Positions 20,701 to 29,965 are shown, counted from the first letter of the stretch. The stretch: DNA of 64,000 nucleotides from Pedobacter nutrimenti (GCF_003208655.1 NZ_QKLU01000001.1:1-64000), one strand, 5' to 3'. Program-made: numbers and translations. The notes: generated by a model from the letters alone, not told the origin.

Positions 20701-21589
20701 TTTCTTTATACCTTTTGCCATCTTCAAATAAAATCCCGTTTGCGTCTTCTTTCCAGAAGTCGCGGTTGTAAGCATTTAAATGGCCTTCATAAAATCCAAA
20801 TTTTGGCAGTAACACAGGATTTCCGGTCAGCTGATAAAAATCGTTCAGTAAAGCGGCAGCACCGTTGTTTACCATAATAAATAGATCCAGGTAATTGGTT
20901 TCATGGGACAGTTTAACCAGCCCTTTTTCCCTGGCACCAAAATCGTACCTGCCTCTTTTAAAGCTATGCCACAAAATGCCATAGCCATTTGTAGACCAGT
21001 AAAATGGTGTAGGAGAGGCCACACCACCATCGGTCCAGCTGTTTTGGTTTTCAATGGCAATGGACTTGCCTTTATGCGAAAAACGTCCGTTTTGAACGCC
21101 GCCCCCGTAAAAGTATTCTTCGGGGTTTTCTTTTAAGGTCAGGGTAACCCTGTTTTTATCAAATTGTACCGGTGTGGTTTCTTCAAGCACCTGGGCCTGG
21201 TTTTGCAAATTGACCACTTTAATCAAAGCAGAATTTTTATCCATCAACACCTTAATCTGTGCAGTTGAAATGGTAATTTGCCCATTTTCGTCTTTCAGCG
21301 TTAGCCTCGAAACCGGCTTTCTGGGGTTTTCGACCAGTATGCTGGCCTCAGGTTTGGCTTCAGGAGGGCGGATGATGCCACCATTATTGTCCTGAAACAG
21401 GCGGAAAATGTTTTCGCCATAAAAATCGATGGTTAGCCTTTGTTTGTCCTCAAAAACAATTTCGGCCGTAGTTTTATTGATCAGGCCAGCGCGGCTAATT
21501 TTTTGTGCAGCAGCATTGGAAAATATAAAACAACACAAACAGAAAAATGCAATTCGCTTAAAAGGGTTTGTAGAAAGTTTAGGGTCCAT
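17774..21589 (-). CDS. GH31 alpha-glucosidase-type enzyme with FnIII, F5/8C, dockerin-like and cohesin-like domains
   Basis: 1271 residues, secreted: the signal peptide ends SNAAAQ near residue 29. Residues about 30-200 are the GH31 N-terminal sandwich, followed by a (beta/alpha)8 barrel at about 255-600. The likely nucleophile is Asp410 (VLKTDVAW) and the acid/base Asp462 (VWSGDQTGG). The substrate-side signatures SLDGWAGTQRYASVW and TSDMDGIFGG are those of GH31 members acting on alpha-glucans such as dextran- or isomaltose-type substrates; this finer call is tentative. After a DUF5110-like sandwich come an FnIII-like domain (about 860-925), an F5/8C discoidin-like domain (about 930-1070), a dockerin-like pair of calcium loops (GDINNDQKIDENDL and GDLNNNDLIDAYD, residues 1078-1134) and a cohesin-like sandwich (1149-1271). 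It sits between a sigma and an anti-sigma gene on the other strand. No sorting domain for T9SS is seen. Confidence 0.9.
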   Translation of the reverse strand: MDPKLSTNPFKRIAFFCLCCFIFSNAAAQKISRAGLINKTTAEIVFEDKQRLTIDFYGENIFRLFQDNNGGIIRPPEAKPEASILVENPRKPVSRLTLKDENGQITISTAQIKVLMDKNSALIKVVNLQNQAQVLEETTPVQFDKNRVTLTLKENPEEYFYGGGVQNGRFSHKGKSIAIENQNSWTDGGVASPTPFYWSTNGYGILWHSFKRGRYDFGAREKGLVKLSHETNYLDLFIMVNNGAAALLNDFYQLTGNPVLLPKFGFYEGHLNAYNRDFWKEDANGILFEDGKRYKESQKDNGGIKESLNGEKNNYQFSARAVIDRYKKHDMPLGWLLPNDGYGAGYGQTESLDGNIQNLKNFGDYARKNGVEIGLWTQSDLHPKAEVSALLQRDILKEVRDAGVRVLKTDVAWVGAGYSFGLNGVADVGQTIPYYGNDARPFIISLDGWAGTQRYASVWSGDQTGGQWEYIRFHIPTYIGSGLSGQPNITSDMDGIFGGKNAAVNIRDFQWKTFSPMQLNMDGWGSNEKYPHALGEPATSINRMYLKLKSQLLPYSYSIAKEAVTGLPMIRAMFLAYPNAYTYGTSTQYQFLYGPDFLVAPIYKATNADEKGNDIRNGIYLPEGTWIDYFSGEKYEGNRIINSFSAPVWKLPVFVKSGAIVPMTKPNNNVSQIDNGVRCYEFYPSGQSSFTAYDDDGVTESYKLGNGATTKITSALGQKNNLSIVIYTSLGSFEGMLKEKTTLLQVNVSQKPKNALAKIGGKKIKLTEVNSIEEFKKQDNVYFYDAKPNLNKFATSGSDFEKTVITKNPQLLVQLEKTDITQQTIEVEINGVVFDIPSQQGIKTGALALPGQAQISDKNTAAFTLKPSWKVVPNADFYEIDFKNMLYTTIRDTAFLLDGLTAETDYELKLRAVNKDGHSDWTTLKAHTKANPLQFALKGIRATTTAENQGGYGIGKLVDFDEDNTWHTKWGKNALPFEVILDLRGNNQLDKINYLPRTGGGNGVWLKGTIYYSSNKENWTNAGSFEWARNGETKVFDFANHPTARYIKIAVTDGVGGFGSGRELYVFKVPGTESYLPGDINNDQKIDENDLVSYTNYTGLRKGDGDFEGYISKGDLNNNDLIDAYDISTVATQLDGGVNDEKIAPLAGKISISAAKTAYNKDETIELTVKGTDLSSVNAFSFALPYNQQDYEFVGIEPLAVKEMDNLSNDRLHTNGKKALYPTFVNVGDKDALNGNQDLFILKLKAKRKVTFNLKPIDGLLVDKNLNSIKF

Positions 21590-21884
21590 ATTTTGGTTTT
21601 TTGATAAAGGCAGCAGGGATTTCTCACCATAGCCGGTATAATTTTACAAATAATACCATTCATTAAAACAGGGCAACTTTGCACAAACGATTGCATTAAA
21701 TTTTTAAAGTGGTTTTTTTACATAAAACCTGTATAAAACAACAGAAAGGACAGGTTTTTACAGCCGCCAAAGATTACATCAATATAGGATAATCAATAAA
21801 GATTAAAAAAATGTTAAATAAATAACAATTCTTATACTACCAATATTGCCCAAGCTTTCCTTTTCATTAAATACCCGGAAACAA

Positions 21885-23000
21885 ATGAGCAAGCAATACG
21901 CAGAAGAGTTGTTGAACAAATACAGGGAAGGGACCTGCAGTCCGCAGGAGTTGGCTATTGTGGAAAGCTGGTTGCTGGAGTATTTTAAAACCAGTACCGA
22001 AGTCATTACCGAGGAAGAATTTTTTCAAGCAGAAGACAAAATTTTGCACGGCATTTTTGATGTAGAGGAAATACCGGAGCCTGGTTTCTTTAAGCGCTGG
22101 TTATGGCCGGCCATTAGTGTTGCTGCAGCCATTGTGGTGGTGTTTAGCGTCGGCACTTACTTTTTTAAAAAAGATACCCCTTCAACTTATATAAATGACA
22201 TTAATCCAGGCAGCAATAAGGCCATCTTAACGCTGTCAGATGGCAGAAAAATCAGTCTTACTGACGCAAAAGACGGAGCTCTCGCTACTCAGTCCGGATT
22301 TGAAATCCTAAAAACCGCAGATGGGCAGCTTGTCTATAAGGCAGGCAGTAAGCGTGTGGAAGCCGGGCGTACAGCCTACAACGCTATCGAAACACCCAAA
22401 GGCGGACAATATCAAATCTTCTTACCGGATGGTACCAAAGTATGGCTTAACGCCGCATCATCTCTCAAATTTCCCTCAACTTTCCTAGATTTAGGTGAAC
22501 GCAAAGTTGAATTGAGCGGCGAAGCCTACTTTGAAGTAGTTAAAGACAAGTTACATCCTTTCCTGGTAGAAAGCAAGGGTCAGGAAATTAAAGTTCTTGG
22601 TACCCATTTTAACGTAAGCAGTTATGCCGACGATGCCACTATTAAAACAACCCTATTGGAAGGAAGCGTTAAAATCAATTCCAGTGTAATTCTTAAACCA
22701 GGTCAGCAGTCTGTAAATGACGGATCTATGATCAGTGTCGATCAGGTAGACATCGAAAATGCGGTTGCCTGGAAAAACGGTGAATTTATGTTCCGCAATG
22801 AAAGCCTGGAAAGCATTATGAAAAAGGTGTCCAGGTGGTACGATGTCGATGTCGTTTATCAGAATAAACAAGCCGGCCAACAGGTTTTTGGAGGAACCAT
22901 AAGCCGCTTTGGTAAAGTATCGGAAGTACTGTGCATGCTGGAGCTAACCGGTGATGTGAAATTTAAAGTTGAGGGAAGGAGGATCATTGTGATGAAGTGA
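21885..23000 (+). CDS. FecR family anti-sigma factor
   Basis: 371 residues from ATG 21885 (MSKQYAEELLNKY); an upstream in-frame TTG at 21846 is less likely. It has a cytoplasmic N-terminal part with the family's short helical region (SPQELAIVESWLLEY), one membrane segment (WLWPAISVAAAIVVVFSVGTYFF in part), and a periplasmic FecR domain with ETPKGGQYQIFLPDGTKV, LNAASSLKFP and GEAYFEV motifs followed by the C-terminal DUF4974-like domain (LESIMKKVSRWYDVDV). It senses the loaded state of the STN-bearing SusC encoded next and controls an ECF sigma factor, most likely the one at 17.1 kb. It is 115 nt upstream of susC with a hairpin between. Confidence 0.93.
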   Translation: MSKQYAEELLNKYREGTCSPQELAIVESWLLEYFKTSTEVITEEEFFQAEDKILHGIFDVEEIPEPGFFKRWLWPAISVAAAIVVVFSVGTYFFKKDTPSTYINDINPGSNKAILTLSDGRKISLTDAKDGALATQSGFEILKTADGQLVYKAGSKRVEAGRTAYNAIETPKGGQYQIFLPDGTKVWLNAASSLKFPSTFLDLGERKVELSGEAYFEVVKDKLHPFLVESKGQEIKVLGTHFNVSSYADDATIKTTLLEGSVKINSSVILKPGQQSVNDGSMISVDQVDIENAVAWKNGEFMFRNESLESIMKKVSRWYDVDVVYQNKQAGQQVFGGTISRFGKVSEVLCMLELTGDVKFKVEGRRIIVMK

Positions 23001-23029
23001 ACCTCTACACCTAAATTATAATGGAAAAA

Positions 23030-23057
23030 GGCCAGAAGTGTTGGAGCACGACTGGCC
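23030..23057. promoter_or_regulatory. Hairpin between fecR and susC
   Basis: Arms GGCCAG and CTGGCC with an inner GTG/CAC pair, 59 nt before the susC start. An A-run precedes it and no T-run follows on the plus strand, so it is not a clear terminator of the fecR transcript. It could be an mRNA stabiliser or partial attenuator. Confidence 0.4.
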
Positions 23058-23115
23058 AAAGCCTGAGTTGCAATTAAAAAAGACAATCCCTAATCACTAA
23101 ACCCAGACCGAACAA

Positions 23116-26100
23116 ATGTATAAAAACTATACCAGAAGTGGTATACCTATACGGTATATCCGTAAAATCCTGTTTATAATGCGCTTAATCACTGTTATAC
23201 TTATCGCCTCTATGGTGCAGGTAAGCGCAGCTTCCTATGCGCAGAAATTGACTTTGGTCCAAAAAGAGGTGACCATGCTGCAGCTTTTTAAGGAAATTAA
23301 AAAGCAAACGGATTTTAATGTGGTATGGAACGAAAAGAAATTAAATGTCAGAAGTTTGCTCGATGCAGACTTTATAAATACCCCCCTTTCTGAAGTACTT
23401 ACTAAAACGTTAAATACCTATAGGTTAACCTATATCATCAATAAAAAAACCATTGTGATTAAGGAAAAAGAAAAAACCATGCTGGAAAAAATCCAGGCAG
23501 CTTTTGATAAGAGCATTAGTTGTGTGGGCAGGGTATCAGACGATAATGGCAAATGGTTAAAAGGAGCCAGTGTAATTGTTAAAGGAACAAACAAATCTAC
23601 CGTTACAGACGATTACGGATATTTTGTGTTGCATAATGTAGAAGAAAAATCAACCCTGCTGATTTCTTATGTAGGTTTTGAAATTAAAGAAATCCCAGCG
23701 GTAGAGAATATAGGTGCAGTGAAATTGTCATTAAGCACCGGGAGACTTGAAGAGGTACAGATTGTAAGTACAGGATATCAGAACATTCCAAAAGAAAGGG
23801 CAACGGGGAGTTTTGTGCTGGTGGATAGTGCCTTGTTGAACAGGAGAGTGAGCACAAATATTTTGGATAGGTTGGATGGGGTGACCAGTGGGTTGATATT
23901 TAATAAAAGTTTAAATAAATCATCAAATTATACAGACATCTCAATTCGGGGGAGAAGTACACTTTTTGCCAATGCGAGTCCATTAATTGTAGTTGATAAT
24001 TTTCCTTATGAGGGTGATATTAATAACATCAATCCAAATGATGTCGAAAATATTACAGTGCTTAAAGATGCAGCAGCGGCAAGTATCTGGGGAGTGAGAG
24101 CAGGAAACGGGGTTATTGTAATTACCACAAAGAAGGGAACAAGGGACAATAAATTACATATTGCTTTTAATACCAGTACCAATATTTCCGAAAGACCTAA
24201 TTTACATTATCAGCCACAGATGTCATCTTCTGAGTATATTGATTTAGAACAATATCTATTTAAAAAAGGGTTCTATGATGATAATATCAATAATGGCTAT
24301 AGTGTAATTTCTCCTGCTTTGGCAATTATGCTAAAAAAGAGAAACGGATCGATATCCAATTTGGATTCTGCATCACAAATAAATTCTTTGAAAAAGCTAG
24401 ATGTGAGGAACGATCAAGAAAAATACATTTATCGACCTGCTTTAAATCTGCAATATGCACTTAGTCTGGATGGAGGAACTAAAAATAATATTTATTTTAT
24501 TTCGGTAGGTTATAATCGTGATTTACAAAGTATTAGGAGTAATTCTTACAGCCGATTTACATTCAATGCGAGTAATACATTTTTTTTTCTAAATGATAAG
24601 TTACAGCTTTCTACTTCCCTGGTACTAAGTGCAAGTAATACTAAAAGTAACTCAGCTACTTTTACTTCTCCCTATACACCTTATGATCAATTAGCTGATG
24701 ATAATGGAAATCATTTAGCTGTAGTGAGAGATGGAGGGTTAAGGAAACAGTATACAGACACAGCTGGTAAGGGAAAATTGCTAGACTGGAACTATAGACC
24801 TTTAGATGAAAATTATAGTAATCAGGATTCGAAATTGACTGATTATAAGTTTAATACCGGCTTGAAGTATACTTTTTTTTCAGGATTTAGTATCAATTTT
24901 AATTATCAATATCAAAAAGGAATAACAAATTATGATATGATGTATGGAAGTGATTCTTTTTTCACTCGTAATATAATTAACTCTTTTACTCAACTTAATC
25001 AAACTACTTTAACTGTAAAACGGCCAATACCGCTTGGTGGGATAGATTATAATCTAAATAGTGATTACTATTCAAATTATGGAAGAATTCAGGTAACATT
25101 TAATAAACAGCTTGGGAACAAACATAATCTTAATGCAATAGGTGGTGTAGAAATAAAAGACTATAGATCACAATCTAAGTCGAATACACAATATGGCTAT
25201 AACACTTCTGACGCAACTCATCTCCCTGTTGATTATCTTACAAATTTTCCAATATATTACGGAGGAGGTACAAGTCGAATTGGAGAAGGATCATCAGCGA
25301 GCTTCTCAACTGATCGATTTAGATCATATTTTTTTAATGCTGCTTACACTTATAATAACAAATATACTTTATCTGCTAGCGCAAGAAGAGATGAATCTAA
25401 TTTGTTTGGTGTAAAAACTAACCAGAAGGGGGTCCCTTTATGGTCTTTAGGTTTAATGTGGAATATAAGTGATGAACAATTTTATCATGTAAATCAACTC
25501 CCTAAATTAAGAATCAGAGCTACATATGGTTACAACGGCAACTTAGATAAGTCTACATCTGCTTATCTAACAGCCCGTAATCCTGGTATAATTAATCGAT
25601 GGAATTTACCGTATACCGAAATTGTAAATCCCCCTAATCCTTCGTTGCGTTGGGAGAAAGTTAAGAATATCAATTTAGGAATTGACTTTAGTACTACTAA
25701 GAATTTAATTTCTGGTAGCTTAGATTATTATGTCAAACAAGGCATAGATTTGATTGGTAATAGCCCCATTGCACCTCAAGTTGGGATAGTACAATTTAAA
25801 GGAAATTCAGCAGATACAAGGACTTCTGGGATTGATCTTTCTTTAAATAAAAATGTTGTCGGAACTGGAACAATAAAATGGCAAAGCAACTTTCTGTTTA
25901 GCTATAATAGGGAAACAATAACCAATTATAAAGTAAAACAAAGTAGTAATTTCAATATAGTAACTTCCAATTACGTAAATCCATTAGAAGGGTATCCTTA
26001 TTATGCCATTTTTAGTTTTAAATTTTTAAGACTAGATAATTCTGGTAAACCCGTTGGGATCTTAAATGATAAAGAAACTACAGATTATACATCCATTATT

Positions 26101-26619
26101 AATTCAACTAATCCTTCCGAACTTATTTACAGTGGATCAGCTACACCACTAGTTTACGGTTCTTACCGAAATACCTTTTATTATTCTAGATTTGAACTTT
26201 CTTTTAATATTTCCTATAAACTAAACTACTATTTTCGACGGAATAATGTGTTTTCGGGTAGTAACTTTAGTCCGCAGGTCAGCGAATTTGATAAACGATG
26301 GGTTTTAGCTGGTGATGAATTAAAGACAAACATACCTGCTTTGAACTACCCAATAAATTCATCTCAGGATTCTTTCTTCCAATATTCAGATGTACTTGTT
26401 GAAAAAGCTGATAATATTCGATTGCAAGATATTAGACTTGGTTGCAACCTTAATAACCGAAAACTAGGTAAGGTATTTAAGAATTTACAGGTGTATGTCT
26501 ATTTAAATAATATCGGAGTTATCTGGAAGGCAACTAAATTAAATTTAGATCCGGACTACGTGTCAAGTTCCTTTGTGGACCCAAGAAGTTATTCAATAGG
26601 ACTTAGTGCGAGCCTTTAA
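23116..26619 (+). CDS. SusC/RagA family TonB-linked outer-membrane transporter with STN domain
   Basis: 1167 residues. An extended N-terminus leads to a signal peptide ending SAASYAQ. An STN signalling domain follows (about 55-115; LFKEIKKQTDFNVVWNEKK), then a carboxypeptidase-regulatory domain (about 136-215), the TonB plug (about 225-335; LIVVDNFPYEGDINNINPNDVENITVLKD in part, then GVRAGNGVIVITTKKG), and a 22-strand-type barrel ending SIGLSASL. The STN domain touches the FecR partner encoded 115 nt upstream, so expression is probably induced by its own substrate. SusD follows 11 nt downstream. The gene looks like a mosaic: up to about 23.9 kb its composition matches the neighbours, beyond it is far more AT-rich. 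In hand counts, 23701-23760 has 26 of 60 G+C and 24481-24540 has 13 of 60. Substrate unknown. Confidence 0.93.
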   Translation: MYKNYTRSGIPIRYIRKILFIMRLITVILIASMVQVSAASYAQKLTLVQKEVTMLQLFKEIKKQTDFNVVWNEKKLNVRSLLDADFINTPLSEVLTKTLNTYRLTYIINKKTIVIKEKEKTMLEKIQAAFDKSISCVGRVSDDNGKWLKGASVIVKGTNKSTVTDDYGYFVLHNVEEKSTLLISYVGFEIKEIPAVENIGAVKLSLSTGRLEEVQIVSTGYQNIPKERATGSFVLVDSALLNRRVSTNILDRLDGVTSGLIFNKSLNKSSNYTDISIRGRSTLFANASPLIVVDNFPYEGDINNINPNDVENITVLKDAAAASIWGVRAGNGVIVITTKKGTRDNKLHIAFNTSTNISERPNLHYQPQMSSSEYIDLEQYLFKKGFYDDNINNGYSVISPALAIMLKKRNGSISNLDSASQINSLKKLDVRNDQEKYIYRPALNLQYALSLDGGTKNNIYFISVGYNRDLQSIRSNSYSRFTFNASNTFFFLNDKLQLSTSLVLSASNTKSNSATFTSPYTPYDQLADDNGNHLAVVRDGGLRKQYTDTAGKGKLLDWNYRPLDENYSNQDSKLTDYKFNTGLKYTFFSGFSINFNYQYQKGITNYDMMYGSDSFFTRNIINSFTQLNQTTLTVKRPIPLGGIDYNLNSDYYSNYGRIQVTFNKQLGNKHNLNAIGGVEIKDYRSQSKSNTQYGYNTSDATHLPVDYLTNFPIYYGGGTSRIGEGSSASFSTDRFRSYFFNAAYTYNNKYTLSASARRDESNLFGVKTNQKGVPLWSLGLMWNISDEQFYHVNQLPKLRIRATYGYNGNLDKSTSAYLTARNPGIINRWNLPYTEIVNPPNPSLRWEKVKNINLGIDFSTTKNLISGSLDYYVKQGIDLIGNSPIAPQVGIVQFKGNSADTRTSGIDLSLNKNVVGTGTIKWQSNFLFSYNRETITNYKVKQSSNFNIVTSNYVNPLEGYPYYAIFSFKFLRLDNSGKPVGILNDKETTDYTSIINSTNPSELIYSGSATPLVYGSYRNTFYYSRFELSFNISYKLNYYFRRNNVFSGSNFSPQVSEFDKRWVLAGDELKTNIPALNYPINSSQDSFFQYSDVLVEKADNIRLQDIRLGCNLNNRKLGKVFKNLQVYVYLNNIGVIWKATKLNLDPDYVSSSFVDPRSYSIGLSASL

Positions 26620-26630
26620 CATATAAGATC

Positions 26631-28010
26631 ATGAAATATATCAATACTTTATTTCTTCTAAGTATTACTTTTTTTGGATGTAAGAAAGGATTTCTAGACG
26701 CAAAACCAAATTCTTCTATTGTAAATCCAACTACGTTGTCAGAGTATCAAAGTCTCTTAGATAATGGGGATGTCTTAAATAGAACAGGTTTGTTGCCTCA
26801 ACTGTCAAGTGATGAGTATTTTATAGCGGGTAAGAGCAGTTTTGATGCTTTAAGTTATCAGACTCAGAAAAATACATATTTATGGCAGAAAGATATTTAT
26901 GGTGGGGAAATTAATATACTAGATTGGAATCAAATTTATAAAGCAGTGTTTATATCAAATAGTGTTTTGGATGGAATAGAAAAAATTGATGTTATCCCAG
27001 CTAACCAATTAGAATGGAACAATATAAGAGGAGAAGCTTTGTTTTTTCGTTCATATTTGTTTTATGATTTAGCTAGAAATTTTTGTTCAGTTTATAATGA
27101 AACAACCTCGACCACAGATTTAGGGATTCCTTTACGGCTGTCAGCAGGAATAGACGTCATTGTTCAAAGATCAACTTTAAAAGAAACTTATGATCGAATT
27201 CTAGCAGACGCTAAAGAATCTCTTACTTTATTAAAAGATGATTTTTCTACTATTAATCGTAATAGGCCATCTAAAACGGCAGTTTATGCATTAATGGCAA
27301 GAATTTATTTGTCAATGGGAAATTATGAAGAAGCAAGAAAAGCAGCGGAAGCCTGTTTAGATAAATATAATTTGTTGATTGATTTTAATAATGTCAGTAC
27401 ATCCAATATGACCCCTTTTACTTACAATAGTGATGAGGTAATATTTTCCACACTGCAAGCACAAAATTATACCAACACCACTGGTTACGGAATAAATACT
27501 GCAATAGGCATTGACCCAAACTTAATTCAACTTTATGATCTAAATGATCTGCGCCTAGCCGTATTCTACTCTAAGAATATGTTAAACAATTATAACATAA
27601 AAAGAGGTTATGTTGGTGGCGGATTTTATGCTTTTACAGGTTTAGCAACCGATGAAGTAATCTTGATCAAAGCAGAGTGTCAGGCCAGGGGAAATAATCC
27701 GGAAGTTGCTATGAGCACTTTGAGCCAGTTATTGATCAAGCGATATAAAAAAGGAACTTTTGTTAAACCAACTTCAATTACAACACAAGAGGTCTTAGCC
27801 CTAATCCTTAAGGAGAGAAGAAAAGAATTGGTATGGAGGGCTCTTCGGTGGTCGGATCTTAAAAGATTGAATAAGGAGGGGCAAAACATTATTTTGAAGA
27901 GAGTTTTGGATGGTGTTGAATATACATTGGAAGCAAATTCACCTCGTTATACATTTCCAATTCCAGATGATGAAATTGCACTCAGCGGTATAAAACAGAA
28001 TCAAAGATAG
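26631..28010 (+). CDS. SusD/RagB family substrate-binding surface lipoprotein
   Basis: 459 residues. A lipoprotein signal ends FFGCKKGFLDAKP (lipid on Cys17), followed by the SusD-typical start (STLSEYQSLLDNG-like) and tetratricopeptide-like helices (YALMARIYLSMGNYEEARKAAEACLDKY) in the middle. The end includes the family motifs LILKERRKELVWRALRWSDLKRLNKEG and YTFPIPDDEIALSG. It sits over the barrel of the SusC encoded 11 nt upstream and captures the substrate. AT-rich composition like the downstream genes. Slightly shorter than the usual 500-600 residues, consistent with a subfamily found with TlpA-type partners. Confidence 0.92.
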   Translation: MKYINTLFLLSITFFGCKKGFLDAKPNSSIVNPTTLSEYQSLLDNGDVLNRTGLLPQLSSDEYFIAGKSSFDALSYQTQKNTYLWQKDIYGGEINILDWNQIYKAVFISNSVLDGIEKIDVIPANQLEWNNIRGEALFFRSYLFYDLARNFCSVYNETTSTTDLGIPLRLSAGIDVIVQRSTLKETYDRILADAKESLTLLKDDFSTINRNRPSKTAVYALMARIYLSMGNYEEARKAAEACLDKYNLLIDFNNVSTSNMTPFTYNSDEVIFSTLQAQNYTNTTGYGINTAIGIDPNLIQLYDLNDLRLAVFYSKNMLNNYNIKRGYVGGGFYAFTGLATDEVILIKAECQARGNNPEVAMSTLSQLLIKRYKKGTFVKPTSITTQEVLALILKERRKELVWRALRWSDLKRLNKEGQNIILKRVLDGVEYTLEANSPRYTFPIPDDEIALSGIKQNQR

Positions 28011-28031
28011 TACGCAAAAAAATCATAGCTC

Positions 28032-29483
28032 ATGTCAAAGAAAATAAAGTTACTAATATTATTTTGTATTATTTGTCAATTTGCAAATGGACAAAATGGG
28101 AGTAGAAAAGAAGACCAGAAAATCATTATATCTGGCTACATCGCTGATTCGTGTTTGAAAAACTTTAGTGATAGCCCAGAAATATATTTTTATGATCAGT
28201 ATAACGAGACTCCTTATAATCGCTCGTTAGTAATCCCAATTTCTATCAAAAATAACAGATTCGTTGCGACTATAAAAAATGAAGGACGCGTAGGCTATTT
28301 TAGGATAAAGGATCTGCCTATTTTGGGAATTTATCAAAACTTTTTTTTAATTGAATCTGGAGATAGTTTGTCCCTTAACATTTTGACCATGAAGGATATG
28401 TGTTTTACTGGTAAGGGATCCGAAAAAATGAATTATCAGCTATGGATAGGAAAGCAATGGTTCCAAAATTTTAAGAGTTTTAATTCAATTAATGACACTG
28501 CAAGAATATATTATGATAAGCAGAGAATGCTTAAAATGATGTCAACTTCTTTAGATTCTTTAGACTTTTTGAGAAAAAAAGTAGGGGATGACGTTTATCG
28601 TTTGTTAAAATATAACACACTAAGTGCAATAAAGAATGAGTGTTTAACAAACTCGCTGTCATTTATAAAAACGAATGATAGTGTTTACAGAAAGGCGTTG
28701 AAAAAACGTATTAATGAACTTTATCATGAACAAAGTACTTTTGTTACAGCAGATACATTTATTGTGAAAAACTCCTTTATTTATTCTAAATATCTGTTTA
28801 ATCTTAATAAATACTACGTTGCATTAACAGCAAACTCTATTAAACCCTCATTTGGTTCTGTTTATAATTTTATTAATGAACACTTCAGCGGTATGCTAAG
28901 AGATAGGTTAATGCTAAACTGTTTTGTTTATATGATGCGTGAAAAAGGAGTTAGTGATTATATTTTTCCTGCACTTAATACTGTAAAAGATGATAGTAGT
29001 AAAGAAGGTATTGAACTAATTGCCAAATCAAGAATACCTGGGGCAAAAGCATATAATTTCAGTTTAGAGGGAATCGATGGTAAATATGTTAAGCTTGAGG
29101 ATTTTAAAGGAAAGGTAGTTCTGATGGATAGTTGGTTTGAAGGATGTATCAATTGTACCGTATTAAGTAAGCAACTCGCTCCAGTAATAGATTATTTTAA
29201 AAACAATCAAAAAGTAGTTTTTTTAGGGGTAAATGTAGATAGAAAAAAGGAAAAATTTATCGAAGGGGTTAATAGTGGACAGTATACATCAGATCAGACT
29301 ATTAGTGTTTATACAAACGGTTTGGGAGAGAGACATCCTATGCTAGAATATTATCAATATGATGGGTACCCAAATTTACTTCTAATAAATAAAGAAGGAG
29401 TTATAATTTCAGCGAATCCTCCTCGTCCTATAAACAAAGAAAGAACTGAACAATTGATTAAACTCATAAATGAAAACTTATAA
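28032..29483 (+). CDS. TlpA-like periplasmic thioredoxin-fold protein
   Basis: 483 residues. A signal peptide (MSKKIKLLILFCIICQFANGQ). The N-terminal third is a DUF4369-like beta domain (IIISGYIADSC..., FLIESGDSLSLNI), the middle is helical, and the C-terminal 150 residues are a thioredoxin/AhpC-TSA fold (LEDFKGKVVLMDSWFEGCINC). The active-site pair is Cys372-x-x-Cys375, and a cis-Pro region is at DGYPNLLLIN. Such proteins reduce or exchange disulfides in the envelope and are often encoded after SusC/SusD pairs in Bacteroidota. It follows susD by 21 nt (same operon), and faces two small secreted cysteine-pair proteins on the other strand, which are possible substrates (inference). Confidence 0.88.
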   Translation: MSKKIKLLILFCIICQFANGQNGSRKEDQKIIISGYIADSCLKNFSDSPEIYFYDQYNETPYNRSLVIPISIKNNRFVATIKNEGRVGYFRIKDLPILGIYQNFFLIESGDSLSLNILTMKDMCFTGKGSEKMNYQLWIGKQWFQNFKSFNSINDTARIYYDKQRMLKMMSTSLDSLDFLRKKVGDDVYRLLKYNTLSAIKNECLTNSLSFIKTNDSVYRKALKKRINELYHEQSTFVTADTFIVKNSFIYSKYLFNLNKYYVALTANSIKPSFGSVYNFINEHFSGMLRDRLMLNCFVYMMREKGVSDYIFPALNTVKDDSSKEGIELIAKSRIPGAKAYNFSLEGIDGKYVKLEDFKGKVVLMDSWFEGCINCTVLSKQLAPVIDYFKNNQKVVFLGVNVDRKKEKFIEGVNSGQYTSDQTISVYTNGLGERHPMLEYYQYDGYPNLLLINKEGVIISANPPRPINKERTEQLIKLINENL

Positions 29484-29484
29484 A

Positions 29485-29518
29485 ATGAAAGAACTTAGAA
29501 TAACCTAAGTTCTTTCAT
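29485..29518. terminator. Bidirectional terminator between tlpA-like gene and small-protein genes
   Basis: Perfect 14-bp arms (ATGAAAGAACTTAG and its complement) with a 6-nt loop, 2 nt after the tlpA-like stop and 17 nt before the end of the convergent small-protein gene. Stem is AT-rich and lacks a long T-run. Confidence 0.7.
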
Positions 29519-29535
29519 ACATTTCTAATATTTAC

Positions 29536-29832
29536 TTATGGCAAAGTAATATAACCACTTGTAGATGATTCGTAAGTTTTTCCACTTGGCAAAGATGTTG
29601 GATTTACTGTAGTTCCATGATCCGCGTTGAAACCAACTACACATTTGCTAATAGGGGCTGTAGAACAAAGATCTTCATCCGGTGCAACTATTCCTACACT
29701 TCTATAGCTTGTACCAGCCTGGTTCAAAACATAGTAATAGGTGTCAGTAGTTACTTTTTTTTGAGCACTGGTAAATGCACTTCCGCCGACTGCAATAGCA
29801 GCCACTAGCAGACCAAAAAATACTTTTTTCAT
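29536..29832 (-). CDS. Small secreted cysteine-pair protein, DUF6520-like (copy A)
   Basis: 98 residues. A signal peptide is followed by a mature part of about 75 residues. It resembles the Bacteroidota DUF6520 family of small secreted proteins of unknown function, recognised from memory of the family pattern. Two cysteines, Cys56 and Cys64, are the only ones, in the motif APDEDLC-x7-C-V-V-G-F, and a YYYVLNQ motif lies at about 32-38. Copy B 133 nt upstream has cysteines at exactly the same positions. The pair could form one disulfide, or bind a ligand. It is last in the likely operon mauE-like, copy B, copy A. Confidence 0.72.
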   Translation of the reverse strand: MKKVFFGLLVAAIAVGGSAFTSAQKKVTTDTYYYVLNQAGTSYRSVGIVAPDEDLCSTAPISKCVVGFNADHGTTVNPTSLPSGKTYESSTSGYITLP

Positions 29833-29965
29833 AATCGTATTATTTTTATAGTTTAAGATTTTGCCACATTTCTTTTAACAGGGTATGGCGTTTACCTGTT
29901 TCACGCGCGTAAATTTTTAAAATTCTTTACTTATTAGAATTTACATCTTAGTCCTTATCACCTAA

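Noticed and set aside
29878..29901. AACAGG/CCTGTT inverted repeat between the two small-protein genes considered as a terminator
   Set aside because: Six-base arms with no T-run on either side; the two genes could still be one transcript.
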